Shown here: positions 17,857 to 27,191 of the stretch, one piece after another
Layout: each line of letters begins with the position of its first letter
Position numbering within the stretch: the first letter of the stretch is position 1
Source: Bacteroidia bacterium
GTDB lineage: Bacteria > Bacteroidota > Bacteroidia > J057
Assembly: GCA_033391075.1 (NCBI GenBank)
Contig: JAWPMV010000001.1
Location: forward strand, 3,658,001-3,722,000
Length of the DNA: 64,000 bases
Reading direction: 5' to 3'
Notes under the pieces: generated by a model
Database searches by the model: none
Told to the model about the DNA's origin: nothing
Seen by the model: the letters and a program-made list of their open reading frames with translations, nothing else
Position numbers and translations under genes: made by a program

Positions 17857-18687
17857 ATGAAGAAATTACTGTTCAGCATCCTCCTCCTATCCCTCTTCGG
17901 ACTTAGCCATGCCCAACACAGTGCGGCCAAACCTGGTGAAATGGTCGTCATCGAAGGCGATTATTTCGGTGATCCCATTGATGGATATAATTTGTATTTA
18001 CCGAAGACTTATCCTTCCAACATTCAATCTTATCCGATCCTCATCTACCTATGCGGCGGAAGTTCGGTTGGAGGTGAAATTGATGTGGTTAAACGCTGGC
18101 CCATTCCCAAATTGCTAGTGGAAGAAACAGACATGAGCCTGGAAAGAAACCAATATGCCCTGGACTCTTTTATTGTGGTTGCGCCTCATATGAAAGCGGG
18201 TCCTTTTCGTGAACGCCAATGGTACCTGAATGAAGGAGCCATTGAAATGATTTTATCAGAGATATACGAGAAATACAATGCCGATCCCTACCGGGTGTAT
18301 ATCACCGGATTGAGCCGAGGAGGTCATGGTACCTGGGGATTGATGTCAAAAATGGGAGATCAATTTGCAGCAGCCGTACCTATAGCCGGAGAAACCCATG
18401 GAGTTGAAGGCTATGATAAAATGCTTAAGCTTCCCATTTGGACGGTTCATAATACGGAAGACAATATGGTGGGAGACGGTGACACAAAAAAGATCGTTAG
18501 CAAGTTGGAGGAATTGACGGGAGAGAAATTTCTTAAATTGAATAGCCCTACAGGAGCTGAAAGTGATTACCTGAATCATAGCCGTATTTTCAGTTCTGTT
18601 CCTGCGGAAGGTCATGATTCCTGGACCCCTATGTATGAGAGTGTAGAATTTTATAAATGGCTGCTCAAACATCGCATTAAAGATTGA
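17857..18687 (+). CDS. Exported esterase, alpha/beta hydrolase
   Basis: A 276-residue secreted alpha/beta hydrolase. The start at 17857 gives a clean signal peptide (MKKLLFSILLLSLFGLSHAQ). The nucleophile is Ser153 in GLSRGGHG; an acid in WTVHNTEDNMV and the His of EGHDSW complete a plausible triad. The fold and size match phospholipase/carboxylesterase or feruloyl-esterase-like proteins with a DLH-type core. Its TGA overlaps the ATG of the following acetyltransferase by one base, so the two are translationally coupled. The substrate is unknown. Confidence 0.8.
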   Translation: MKKLLFSILLLSLFGLSHAQHSAAKPGEMVVIEGDYFGDPIDGYNLYLPKTYPSNIQSYPILIYLCGGSSVGGEIDVVKRWPIPKLLVEETDMSLERNQYALDSFIVVAPHMKAGPFRERQWYLNEGAIEMILSEIYEKYNADPYRVYITGLSRGGHGTWGLMSKMGDQFAAAVPIAGETHGVEGYDKMLKLPIWTVHNTEDNMVGDGDTKKIVSKLEELTGEKFLKLNSPTGAESDYLNHSRIFSSVPAEGHDSWTPMYESVEFYKWLLKHRIKD

Positions 18688-19442
18688 TGAAAGAATTGGA
18701 TATTGACATTCGAAAAGTAGCCCTAAGTGAGATTTTGCCTTTACGCGAACTCTATCTACAGGAATGCAATTTCCAGATTCGATACGATGCCTGCCACATC
18801 AGAAACTGGACAGACTCTTACCTTATTTCTTTGGCTGGGAAAAAGATCGGATATGCATCCATCAAAGGATTGGATGAGCTTGCGGATAGAAATGCCATTT
18901 TTGAATTCTACCTGCTTCCTCATCTTAGAAATAAATCTTCCTTAGTTTTCGCAGCAGTTCTGGAAAAGGTTCAAGTTCCCTATTTGGAATGCCAGAGCAA
19001 TGATCTCATCCTTTCTCCTATACTTTATGAATTTGGGAAAGAAATTGAAAGCAAAGTCATTTTATTTGGGGAAAGTCATCAAAGTCTGATCAAGAAAGAG
19101 AACGTTATTTTTCGCCCTCTCAAAAAAGGCGATGATGTATTTGGGAAGAAAGAAAGTGATAAGGGAGCATATGTTTTAGTATGGGAGGGCGAAGTTATTG
19201 CAGATGGAGGCTTTCTCACCCATTACAATCATCCCTTTGCAGATCTCTACATGGAAGTAGCCAAGGATTTTCGGGGAAAAGGATATGCCAGTTATATCTT
19301 GCAAGAAATTAAAAAGGCCTGCTATGAAGCGGGAAAAGTCCCTGCAGCCAGATGCAGCATTTCCAATCCAGCCTCAAAAGCCAGTCTGCTTAAAGCAGGT
19401 ATGCAGGTGCTTGGCTATATGTTGAAGGGGAAGGTCAAATAA
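18687..19442 (+). CDS. GNAT-family N-acetyltransferase
   Basis: A cytoplasmic protein of about 251 residues. The C-terminal half has the acetyl-CoA-binding signature of GNAT enzymes: LYMEVAKDFRGKGYASYIL (motif A with the R/Q-x-x-G-x-G/A loop as RGKGYA) followed by CSISNPASKASLLKAGM. The N-terminal half looks like a diverged second GNAT-like domain. The ATG at 18687 is preferred over a TTG one codon earlier. The start shares one base with the stop of the esterase gene, so they form one operon. The acceptor is unknown. Confidence 0.75.
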   Translation: MKELDIDIRKVALSEILPLRELYLQECNFQIRYDACHIRNWTDSYLISLAGKKIGYASIKGLDELADRNAIFEFYLLPHLRNKSSLVFAAVLEKVQVPYLECQSNDLILSPILYEFGKEIESKVILFGESHQSLIKKENVIFRPLKKGDDVFGKKESDKGAYVLVWEGEVIADGGFLTHYNHPFADLYMEVAKDFRGKGYASYILQEIKKACYEAGKVPAARCSISNPASKASLLKAGMQVLGYMLKGKVK

Positions 19443-19524
19443 ATGTTGGAGCAGCACAGATTTTCTCAGAACGAGTTATAAATCAAGAAACGATATAGAG
19501 GTTAAACCTAAACTCAACAAGACT

Positions 19525-19576
19525 CTGTCATCCCGGATATTTTCCTCACTCTGCTCGAAAAACTCCGAGATGACAG
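19525..19576. repeat. Inverted repeat between convergent genes
   Basis: CTGTCATCCCGG (19525-19536) pairs with CCGAGATGACAG (19565-19576) over 12 positions with one mismatch; an inner TTTTC/GAAAA pair extends the hairpin. It could be a bidirectional terminator for the GNAT and aminotransferase genes or a copy of a short palindromic REP-like repeat. No second copy was seen in this window. Confidence 0.5.
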
Positions 19577-19665
19577 TTCTTATTTGATAATTGAATGCTT
19601 TGACAATGTTAATATTGTTCCCTAAATGGTACAATATATGAGCTGGCCCTAGCGGTGTATTATTA

Positions 19666-20943
19666 TCAATCAATCTGATCTTCCATTGCTTTAATCAAAA
19701 AATCCACATCCTTTTTCGAAGTACAAATCGAAAGGGATATCCGCAAGGCATTAAGCCCATGTGTGCTCATGGGACGACAATCAATTTTATACTCATCGAA
19801 AAGGGCTCGCTTTACCTTCCAAACATCCTTGCCCACAACTTCAACTCCCTGGATGGGACCCGAAAGATCATCCGCAGCAGGGCTTTTCAATTTCAGCCCC
19901 TCAATTTTAGAGACTTTCTCCCGAAAATACCGCTTTAGCTCATAATGCCTGCCTACGATTTTCTCATGACCGATCTCATTTCGATAATCGACCGCCGCTC
20001 CGAGCCCTAAATATTCTGGCAAATTGCGGGTATTATAGTTTTCAAAACGGCGAATACTTTTGTCTTTGTATCCTCTGGCGACAATCATGGGAGTGAGTAA
20101 TTTTTGCGCTTTTTCTGTCGCATAAAAAATCCCCATTCCTTTGGGTGAGAACAACCATTTATGTGCACTATTTGCATAAAAATCACATCCCAATTCATGC
20201 ATATCAACATCTATCGCACAAGAAGATTGAGCCCCATCAACTGCTACTAAAATTCCTTTTTCATGCGCCATTTCGGAGATTTCCTTGATCGGCAGGATCA
20301 TTCCATTGGTATTGGTAAGGTGAACGATGGAAATGACTTTAGTATGTTTCGTGATGGCTTTTCGAAAAACATCCAGCAATTCTTCTTTAGATTCTGGCAA
20401 GGTGGGAAGTTTGGGACGCACAAGTTTTACTCCCCTACTCTCCTGATGAAACCGCCAGGGAGCCATTGCACTCATATGCTCATGATCACACAGGATTACT
20501 TCGTCTCCTTTCTTAAGATCCAGACTGGAGGCAATGAGGTTCATGCCTTCGGTAGTATTATGGATCAAGGCAATTTCTTCTTCATCAGCTTTCATCAAGC
20601 CAGCTACTTTCGCCCGGACTTTTTCTTTCTCTTCCTGCCAACCTCCCCACATGTATTTGGAGGGAAAGCCATCCAGGGTAGCTCGGAATCCGTTGGTCGC
20701 CTCGACAATAAAGCGAGGACAGGGGCCTAAAGAACCCGTATTGAAATAGTTTAAGTCATCTTCAAAACTGAATTGGGCTCGAATTTCTTCCCAATAGGCT
20801 TCATCTTCTTTAGTAGAAAGGGAATTCCCCAGATCCTCCCAGCTTTCCAAAAGGCTATTCTGTCTGGCCTGAGTTAGTATCGGTAGTCCGGCTAATCCTA
20901 AAAGTCCTGCTCGGAGGAAATTGCGTCTGCTCTTAGTCTTCAT
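19666..20943 (-). CDS. Tat-exported class V aminotransferase (isopenicillin-N epimerase-like)
   Basis: A 425-residue PLP enzyme of fold type I. The N-terminus MKTKSRRNFLRAGLLGLAG is a twin-arginine signal, so the folded holoenzyme should be exported. The PLP lysine is in SAHKWLFSPKG (about residue 265); LIHNTTEGMN and VAVDGAQS (Asp pairing with the pyridine nitrogen) match the cysteine desulfurase/isopenicillin-N-epimerase subfamily. Periplasmic members of this group are common in Bacteroidota and their substrates are largely unknown. It is divergent from the VOC gene at 21063. Confidence 0.85.
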   Translation of the reverse strand: MKTKSRRNFLRAGLLGLAGLPILTQARQNSLLESWEDLGNSLSTKEDEAYWEEIRAQFSFEDDLNYFNTGSLGPCPRFIVEATNGFRATLDGFPSKYMWGGWQEEKEKVRAKVAGLMKADEEEIALIHNTTEGMNLIASSLDLKKGDEVILCDHEHMSAMAPWRFHQESRGVKLVRPKLPTLPESKEELLDVFRKAITKHTKVISIVHLTNTNGMILPIKEISEMAHEKGILVAVDGAQSSCAIDVDMHELGCDFYANSAHKWLFSPKGMGIFYATEKAQKLLTPMIVARGYKDKSIRRFENYNTRNLPEYLGLGAAVDYRNEIGHEKIVGRHYELKRYFREKVSKIEGLKLKSPAADDLSGPIQGVEVVGKDVWKVKRALFDEYKIDCRPMSTHGLNALRISLSICTSKKDVDFLIKAMEDQID

Positions 20944-21062
20944 AGATCGATGTTTGAAAGAAATATGAATCTACGGATTTTAGTGAGATGCTTAGGCTAT
21001 TTTTGAAATTCTCTTGTTTTCAGCAGGTAATTTCACCAGATTTAGCCTACAAATACATTCAT

Positions 21063-21752
21063 ATGCAAGCACTTATCCAAACTCCTTGCCCCTCTCTCGA
21101 AGAAAGCCTTTCCTTTTATACCCGTCTGGGATTCAAGATTGTTTCTCCGGAAAATCCATGTGTCGTTTCTGATGGAAAAGCTTTTATTGAGATAAATCCG
21201 GATCGCTTTGCACGAGCCGGATTGAAATTGTACAAGGAAAGTTGGAAAAATGAAATCGCAAAACTCAAAAGAAGTATACCTGTCCTGGAGACAGAAAATG
21301 GAGCTTTATTTGCAGACCGAAGTGGCGTTTGGATTTACCTTATTGAAGGTAAAGCTGGTCTGGAATTGAAAGCAGAAGAAAACAGCAGTTCTCATCTTGG
21401 CAATTTTGCTGGTCTGAGTTTAGAAACCATTGATATAGCTGCTGCAGCTGAAGTCTATGAAATCCTGGGGTTTAACAAGACTATGGGAGGTCCCGAACAA
21501 GGATGGGCCGCCTATCAGCATGATAGCGGTATAGGGGTCAGTTTGATGAAACCCAATGCTTGTCCTCACCTCTTTTTCAATCCCTCTATGACTTATTTCA
21601 ATGGAGGCAAAAATCTTCCAGTTATCGCCAAAATCAAAGAAGCAGGCATTCCGATAACAGAAGGTATCACGGTTTTCAATAAAGAAGGAATAGTTGACAA
21701 TGTGATCATCCGTGATCCAGGCGGATATGGCTTTTTCATTTTTAATGATTAA
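21063..21752 (+). CDS. Glyoxalase/VOC-superfamily protein, two-module
   Basis: A 229-residue cytoplasmic protein. I start it at ATG 21063 (MQALIQTPCPSLEESLSFYTRLGF), where the first VOC beta-alpha-beta module begins; an in-frame upstream ATG at 20988 would add a non-conserved hydrophobic tail. A second module begins near residue 110 (LSLETIDIAAAAEVYEILGF). Some residues at metal positions are visible but no substrate can be named. The stop codon overlaps the terminator stem at 21751. Confidence 0.75.
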   Translation: MQALIQTPCPSLEESLSFYTRLGFKIVSPENPCVVSDGKAFIEINPDRFARAGLKLYKESWKNEIAKLKRSIPVLETENGALFADRSGVWIYLIEGKAGLELKAEENSSSHLGNFAGLSLETIDIAAAAEVYEILGFNKTMGGPEQGWAAYQHDSGIGVSLMKPNACPHLFFNPSMTYFNGGKNLPVIAKIKEAGIPITEGITVFNKEGIVDNVIIRDPGGYGFFIFND

Positions 21753-21777
21753 GACTTTGAGAAGTCTTCCCTTTTTT
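21751..21777 (+). terminator. Rho-independent terminator after the VOC gene
   Basis: AAGACTT (21751-21757), loop TGAG, AAGTCTT (21762-21768): a perfect 7-bp stem followed by CCCTTTTTT. Confidence 0.75.
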
Positions 21778-21889
21778 CACCGAAAATGAAAACAAGCCAC
21801 CGACCTGCATATGGAAGGACTTGTAGGCGCATTTCCATTGATGGTACATTCAGGAAATTGGGGCAGACCTTGAAGGCTTTAAAGGAAAC

Positions 21890-22534
21890 CTAAGATAACA
21901 ATAGAATCCCCTTTACATATTTACTGTTTTTGCTCTGGCGAAAAGGGAGTCTCTGACTGATCTTACCTACTTCATCATCCCATTCGCGATTGTATTTAAG
22001 CTCCAAAATGAAAGCAGGGTCTATACTGGCCTCATAGCTATTCCATCTCGAAGCATGGATGGGAAAGAATTCCAGTTGCCGATCCAGAGTAAGGCGAAAT
22101 TTCTGATCAAAAGAAAGTAAATAGGAACGACTGTATCTATTAAAAAGACTGGGCTGTAAAGCGCCGAGTTCCGGAAAGGACTGTAAGATAGCTGGAAGCT
22201 TTTCGCCTAATTTCGCCAGATCAAAATCCTCCACATCAAAGGCATCCTTCCAGCCCAGTTCATTATGCTTATGCTTTATTTCCAGTTTTGCTCCCTTTAT
22301 GATCTGCTGAGTATCGCCATACCACCTGATTCGATATTTCTTTCTTTCATTCCAACCCAGGACATTTTGATTCCAGGTATTCCTATCCGGGAAATCGAGG
22401 TAAATATTGTTGACGATCCTATCGGGATATAAGGTACTGAAAGAAGCCGGATGCAAATCAATGATTTGTTTCACCGCATCCAGACTCATGGACTCGATCC
22501 TGAATTTTCGTTCATATCTCAATTCTTTTTTCAT
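21890..22534 (-). CDS. VTC-domain (polyphosphate polymerase-like) protein
   Basis: A 214-residue cytoplasmic protein with the triphosphate-tunnel fold signature of the VTC domain: RYERKF (6-11), KKYRIRWY (65-72), KLEIKHK (83-89), NRYSRSYL (132-139), RLTLDR (147-152), ILELKY (176-181) and SKNSKY (201-206). The basic and acidic residues lining the tunnel in yeast Vtc4 have counterparts here. Vtc4 makes polyphosphate from ATP; bacterial stand-alone VTC proteins are uncharacterised for the most part. It overlaps the upstream phosphatase gene by 4 bp (ATGA) and ends an operon with DUF4956 and CotH genes. Confidence 0.85.
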   Translation of the reverse strand: MKKELRYERKFRIESMSLDAVKQIIDLHPASFSTLYPDRIVNNIYLDFPDRNTWNQNVLGWNERKKYRIRWYGDTQQIIKGAKLEIKHKHNELGWKDAFDVEDFDLAKLGEKLPAILQSFPELGALQPSLFNRYSRSYLLSFDQKFRLTLDRQLEFFPIHASRWNSYEASIDPAFILELKYNREWDDEVGKISQRLPFRQSKNSKYVKGILLLS

Positions 22535-23403
22535 AGCAGTTCATTGAGTATGGGAAAATCCCAGACCAAACTGGAATCAATAGGATCATATTCCAGATAA
22601 AGCAGTCGATCTTTGGGCAATTGAGCTCTTTTTATAGGATCTTTTTCAACACTATTGTTGATACCTGAAGCCAGAAACCAAATGCCATCCTTGCTTTGGT
22701 ATTGATAGGATTTTGCTTTGATGCCCAGATCACCTGAAATCACGACCACTTGTATGCCTCTTTCCTGTACTGCCTGCAGCAAAGGGTAAATTTTCCTTTG
22801 AAATTGAGTTCTTGCCTCACAGGTATAGGGCCACCAGGCTTTGTCTGCATTGGCCGTTTCTTTGGCATCCATCTCAATTTCGGTATCTGTCCAGGTCAGC
22901 ATATGGGACATGAGGATCAAATGGCTGGCATTGCGAAGGGTATCGCAGGTCCGTTGGATCATCCTGAATTGGTTCTCCTTGGCTTCGCACTCTGTTTCTT
23001 TATAGGAGGTATGGGTAACTAATACTTTCATTCCTCCAAAATCAGCTAAATAATGCAAGGGCCTACCCGTTTTTTCCCTTAGCCAATCCATATTCCCATT
23101 GCGGTAATCGTGATTGCCCAGGGCCCAGAGAGTTGTATGTTCTCCTAAGGAAAAAAGTCGATCCAGATAAGTCAGGGTCGCCTTTTCTTTCGTTGTCTCG
23201 GAGCACATATCGCCTCCTAGCCACAATTGCTCGTAACCACTCAAATCCAAGTGTTCCAACCTTTGATCCACCTTATTATCACCCCTGTGCCAGCTATATG
23301 TATGCCCCATGAATAGGATGCCTTTTTTAGGCTGGGGATCAATCTCTTCTTTACAAGAAAGCAAAGAGATAATCAGGATGATATATAGGAAAGCTTTTTG
23401 CAA
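22531..23403 (-). CDS. Calcineurin-like metallophosphoesterase lipoprotein
   Basis: A 290-residue lipoprotein (signal ending LLSC, Cys17). Phosphoesterase motifs are LGGDM (Asp metal ligand), ALGNHDYRNGN (the GNHD/E signature), LMSHML and VVISGDLG; the first D-x-H block is read as GHTYSWH, which is unusual. The enzyme would act outside the cytoplasm on a phosphoester that cannot be named. It lies between the CotH gene (9-bp gap) and the VTC gene (4-bp overlap), so it belongs to the same phosphate-related operon. Confidence 0.75.
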   Translation of the reverse strand: MQKAFLYIILIISLLSCKEEIDPQPKKGILFMGHTYSWHRGDNKVDQRLEHLDLSGYEQLWLGGDMCSETTKEKATLTYLDRLFSLGEHTTLWALGNHDYRNGNMDWLREKTGRPLHYLADFGGMKVLVTHTSYKETECEAKENQFRMIQRTCDTLRNASHLILMSHMLTWTDTEIEMDAKETANADKAWWPYTCEARTQFQRKIYPLLQAVQERGIQVVVISGDLGIKAKSYQYQSKDGIWFLASGINNSVEKDPIKRAQLPKDRLLYLEYDPIDSSLVWDFPILNELL

Positions 23404-23412
23404 ATAGAACGA

Positions 23413-26346
23413 TTATAAAGTCTCTGCCAGTTTGCCCTTGAGTCGTAATTCTGAACCTCTTTCGATCAGATGGAGAAAGTTAACTTTATCAAGAATCAAT
23501 TCTTCTACTTTTATTTTTGCAGGGCCAAATTCCGGTTTTTTCTGGTAAGCGGTAAAGGCCGTATTGCAGGAGCTGATTTCGATCCTTTTGACTTCTGCAT
23601 TTGAAAGGTCTTTGGAAGCCAGGGCGATATTAGCTCCTTCGATTTTTGCATCATAGATGATCACAAAAGACTCCTCCCCTACACTGATGCCTTTATCACC
23701 AGGATTTCTCACTTCCAATCCAAACAAATTGACACGGCTACCCGAAAAATCTACTCCATCATTCCCAGTTGAAATACATAGCAAATCATGGATATCACCT
23801 TTTCCAAAGTCTACATCTAAGCCATCTGAAAAGCTATGACTGATCACCGAATTACGGATTTCAAACTCCGAACGAATGAGGTTGATCGCATCTTCGCACT
23901 GGTTTTCATGAACCAGGAGATGCGCTATATCCACCTCAGATTCATAAAAACACAAGGCACCCGTCAATTGCCATTGGGCTTTATTCAGAGAAGAAAAATG
24001 CTCCAGATTTGTATAGCGAATATTTGATTTTTCAGCTGCTTGTAAGACGGTAAAGCCAGAGGCTGTTTTATCTGAGGAGTACAAATGAATGGCTTCTTCT
24101 TCGGTTCCCAAAAGCTGTACAGCAGATCGTGAGATAAAGGCAGCTCCTTTTACGAAATCCAAGCGAGTTCCGGGAAGTATCTCAACCCTATATCCAGGCG
24201 GAATCAGGATATCCTTATCTATCTGATGCTTTCCTGATATCAAGACTTTCTGTCCCTCAATTTTCAGGAAATCACTTTCTTCCAGCTTAAAGTTTGCCGA
24301 AGCCAAAGGAATTTCCGCCAATTCTCTTGACCAGGGAAGTACTCGACTTTCATAGATTTCATCTAATCCGGGTAATTTGAAAAGAAGTTTTCTTGTATCC
24401 TTTGGCCCTTCAAATTCTGTAAACTCAATCAATTGCTCCTGATCAGAAGGCCAAACAAAGATTGGCTCCTCCAAATGCGTTTCATCCAGCGCAATAATTT
24501 CAAGCGGAAGCAGGTGATAATTTCTCAGTCTATAGACCGCCTGATTCCCATTCCCTTTTTCCATAGATACCCGGATGCTATTGTCATTGAGGGGAAATAG
24601 CAAAGCCCGTATCCTTCGGGCATGTGCCTTCAATTGATCGGGATCATAAGTGTAGTCAAAATATTCTTTTCGAAGCTGGTATAATTTACCTTCCCATAGC
24701 GGTCTGAGGTCAAGAATCAGATCATCGAGATAGGCAGGCTGCGTGAATTTATTCAGATACTGATGGTATTTCTTGACAAAGGCAGTATCCCGCATATGCT
24801 GTTGGATGAGTTCATCTTCCGGGTTTCCCAGGGCAAGGTTTATCCCTTCTCCCAAAATTCGCTTTCCTCCTCCCAATCCAAAAATGCCGGATTCTGTATA
24901 ACCATCATAGGCTATAGGTTCCAGTTTCGCGAGGACTGGATTATAGTAGAAGCGCTGGTTATGCCAGATAGTACTGTGATGTGCCTGACAGATATCGGTG
25001 ATCGCATAGTATTTGGCCAGCAGATCCAGGTCGAATATCTCAGAAACAGCTTTCTTTCCTTCCTTGTAGGACAACATCAGGCTCCGCCCCACTTCAAACT
25101 GTTTGCGGAGCACCGAATCCTCCAGTATTCTTTTTTCTCTGAAAGCCAGTACTTCTGCAGCTTCAAAACTTTTATGTTTATCCTCCACCTCTCTACCGGG
25201 GATATCCATATCAAGTGATCTTTTCCGGGCATTCCAGACCCCATCTTCAGAAAACTTCAAAATCGGTCCTTCTCTTCTAGCTCTGTATTCTGGCAGGATT
25301 TTTTCGAAATGCTCTTCCAGGGCGTATATTCCTTTTTTCTCTCCATTAAGGGATACTTTCACGAAGTCATAGCGAGGACTCAGGACATCTTCTCTTGCCA
25401 GGAATTGATGATACATCCATTCACTCAGGAAGTCTCGATTCTCAGGTCTTTGAATGGAAAAGGTTGTCATGCGATTCCAGGCATGTTCTTCTTTTGCCCG
25501 AATTCGAAAAGACCATTTTTCATATTTCAGGTGATCCATCCAGTCTCCCTTGAAGCGAAGTTTAACAGGAATTTCATCTGTGGTTTCGATAATACGAGCT
25601 TTTACCCAATCCTTATCCTCCGCAAAATAAATCCCGGTATTGAGGATTTCCTGCCGACGATTTTTGAGAAAATCCATTCGGCTGTCATCTATCTTGAGAT
25701 TTAGGCTAAAAATACTGCTATCAATATGTCCGACGATCGCACTTGAAGCCATCGCAACTCTTTCTATACTCAGGTCATCAAAATAAACTGCACTGGCTCC
25801 TCCCATAGGATAAATCCTAATTCCCTGTTCCTGATAATAAGCAGGAACCTCAAAGCTGAGTTCAAGCTTTTCCCATTCTTTATCGTCAATCTCAGAGGCT
25901 ATGTCGCTGTGCTTATAGAAAGCTTCCCCAGCCGGATTATCTATGCTTACAACCAATCTACTAGCCTCCAGCTTATTCCCATACCGCCAAATGCTCACCC
26001 GATATCTATCTCCGGGTCGAGCTTTTTTCATCAGATAAAACATCCCATAAGCCTGGTCTTTATCGGTTTTGCTGGAATGATTTCCCGTTCGGGCATAGGT
26101 ATCCGACTGGCTTTCTGCATTCTCAAACAAAGCCCCTTCTCCCTGGAACATACTTTTGCTTCCATCAAACACCAATTCTTCTGCCCCACAAAAAATGCGC
26201 TCTTTTACCTGAGCCTCATAGGAGGAGCGAGGGATATAACTGATCAGGATAAGCAATAGACAAATCCCTAGTAGAATCAGCAGGGATTTTTTCCCTATTT
26301 GGATAGGAAAAGAATATGAGCTACTATGTCCATCTTTCAGGATCAT
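23413..26346 (-). CDS. Membrane-anchored CotH-family kinase with beta-helix domain
   Basis: A 977-residue protein. One N-terminal transmembrane helix (about 21-38) is followed by a galactose-binding-like jelly roll (45-200), then a CotH kinase domain (about 210-600) and a right-handed parallel beta-helix (about 725-950). In the kinase, KGDW (266-269) marks the N-lobe, Asp451 in TDICQAHHS is the likely catalytic residue, and Asp481 in AYDGYTE the likely metal ligand. CotH proteins are Fam20-like kinases shown to phosphorylate spore-coat proteins. Here the catalytic part faces the periplasm or cell surface. It shares ATGA with the DUF4956 gene upstream. Confidence 0.8.
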   Translation of the reverse strand: MILKDGHSSSYSFPIQIGKKSLLILLGICLLLILISYIPRSSYEAQVKERIFCGAEELVFDGSKSMFQGEGALFENAESQSDTYARTGNHSSKTDKDQAYGMFYLMKKARPGDRYRVSIWRYGNKLEASRLVVSIDNPAGEAFYKHSDIASEIDDKEWEKLELSFEVPAYYQEQGIRIYPMGGASAVYFDDLSIERVAMASSAIVGHIDSSIFSLNLKIDDSRMDFLKNRRQEILNTGIYFAEDKDWVKARIIETTDEIPVKLRFKGDWMDHLKYEKWSFRIRAKEEHAWNRMTTFSIQRPENRDFLSEWMYHQFLAREDVLSPRYDFVKVSLNGEKKGIYALEEHFEKILPEYRARREGPILKFSEDGVWNARKRSLDMDIPGREVEDKHKSFEAAEVLAFREKRILEDSVLRKQFEVGRSLMLSYKEGKKAVSEIFDLDLLAKYYAITDICQAHHSTIWHNQRFYYNPVLAKLEPIAYDGYTESGIFGLGGGKRILGEGINLALGNPEDELIQQHMRDTAFVKKYHQYLNKFTQPAYLDDLILDLRPLWEGKLYQLRKEYFDYTYDPDQLKAHARRIRALLFPLNDNSIRVSMEKGNGNQAVYRLRNYHLLPLEIIALDETHLEEPIFVWPSDQEQLIEFTEFEGPKDTRKLLFKLPGLDEIYESRVLPWSRELAEIPLASANFKLEESDFLKIEGQKVLISGKHQIDKDILIPPGYRVEILPGTRLDFVKGAAFISRSAVQLLGTEEEAIHLYSSDKTASGFTVLQAAEKSNIRYTNLEHFSSLNKAQWQLTGALCFYESEVDIAHLLVHENQCEDAINLIRSEFEIRNSVISHSFSDGLDVDFGKGDIHDLLCISTGNDGVDFSGSRVNLFGLEVRNPGDKGISVGEESFVIIYDAKIEGANIALASKDLSNAEVKRIEISSCNTAFTAYQKKPEFGPAKIKVEELILDKVNFLHLIERGSELRLKGKLAETL

Positions 26347-27020
26347 AGGGCCAGTTCAGCTTGATCAACGAGGGAATAGGTAGTGGAAGCAGAAAGGGCA
26401 GTCAATTTTGTTTGCAAGCTTGAAATTTGATCCAGGGAATCTGTTTTGATCCGGTAACTCAAACTCATTTGTTCCAGGCCTTTGTCCAATCTTTTCAACT
26501 CCACAAAAGGGAACAGTTCGGTAAGTACCTCACTCACCACTTTTACATCCTCTACGTCCGTTTGGATATTGAGATACATGGCATCGGATTTTTTCAATTC
26601 CTCAAATCCATTATATCTATGGAGGAAGTACATAAACAGCAGGATAAACACAAAAGCAACAAAGGCAATCAGAATTTGACTGGCTCCTGCTGCCAGACCG
26701 ATGGCTATGCACAAAAACAAATACGTCAATTCTTCAGGGTCTTTGATTGCCGCTCTAAAGCGAACGATAGACAAGGCTCCAACCAGGCCCAGAGATAGAG
26801 CTATGGATGACTTTACGATGGTTATGATAAGTAAAGTAGTGAGTCCCAACGGAAGAAATATATTGGCAAAGCGCTTTCTATTGGAGATGGCATTTCCAAA
26901 ACGAATATAAAATTGCCTGAGAATGGCGCATAAAGCCGCTGCAAAAAATAAATTAATCAGAAAATCCCCCAGGCTTACCGACTGGGAAAACTCTTCAAGA
27001 TAAGACTCAAATATGTTCAT
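26343..27020 (-). CDS. DUF4956 membrane protein
   Basis: A 225-residue protein with about four transmembrane helices in the first 130 residues. The segment LVGALSIVRFRAAIKDPEEL is the diagnostic motif of DUF4956, with its conserved basic-acidic loop between helices. The remaining 90 residues form a soluble alpha/beta domain. DUF4956 proteins are frequently found beside VTC-domain and CotH genes; I infer a membrane component of a polyphosphate- or phosphorylation-linked machine. It is the first gene of the operon, with a 4-bp overlap to the CotH gene. Confidence 0.8.
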   Translation of the reverse strand: MNIFESYLEEFSQSVSLGDFLINLFFAAALCAILRQFYIRFGNAISNRKRFANIFLPLGLTTLLIITIVKSSIALSLGLVGALSIVRFRAAIKDPEELTYLFLCIAIGLAAGASQILIAFVAFVFILLFMYFLHRYNGFEELKKSDAMYLNIQTDVEDVKVVSEVLTELFPFVELKRLDKGLEQMSLSYRIKTDSLDQISSLQTKLTALSASTTYSLVDQAELAL

Positions 27021-27191
27021 GAAATTGCGTTAGCAGGATCTTGATCCATTTATCTTACGAAGGTAACAATTTGTTTACAAGCATGCTGAAAAATGCCTAC
27101 GCTGCCGTTTTCTGCAAATTATGCACAGCTCTCTGCAATTTTTCTTCAAGTCAGCTTAATCTTATGTATCATTATGCTTAAACCCTTAGAA

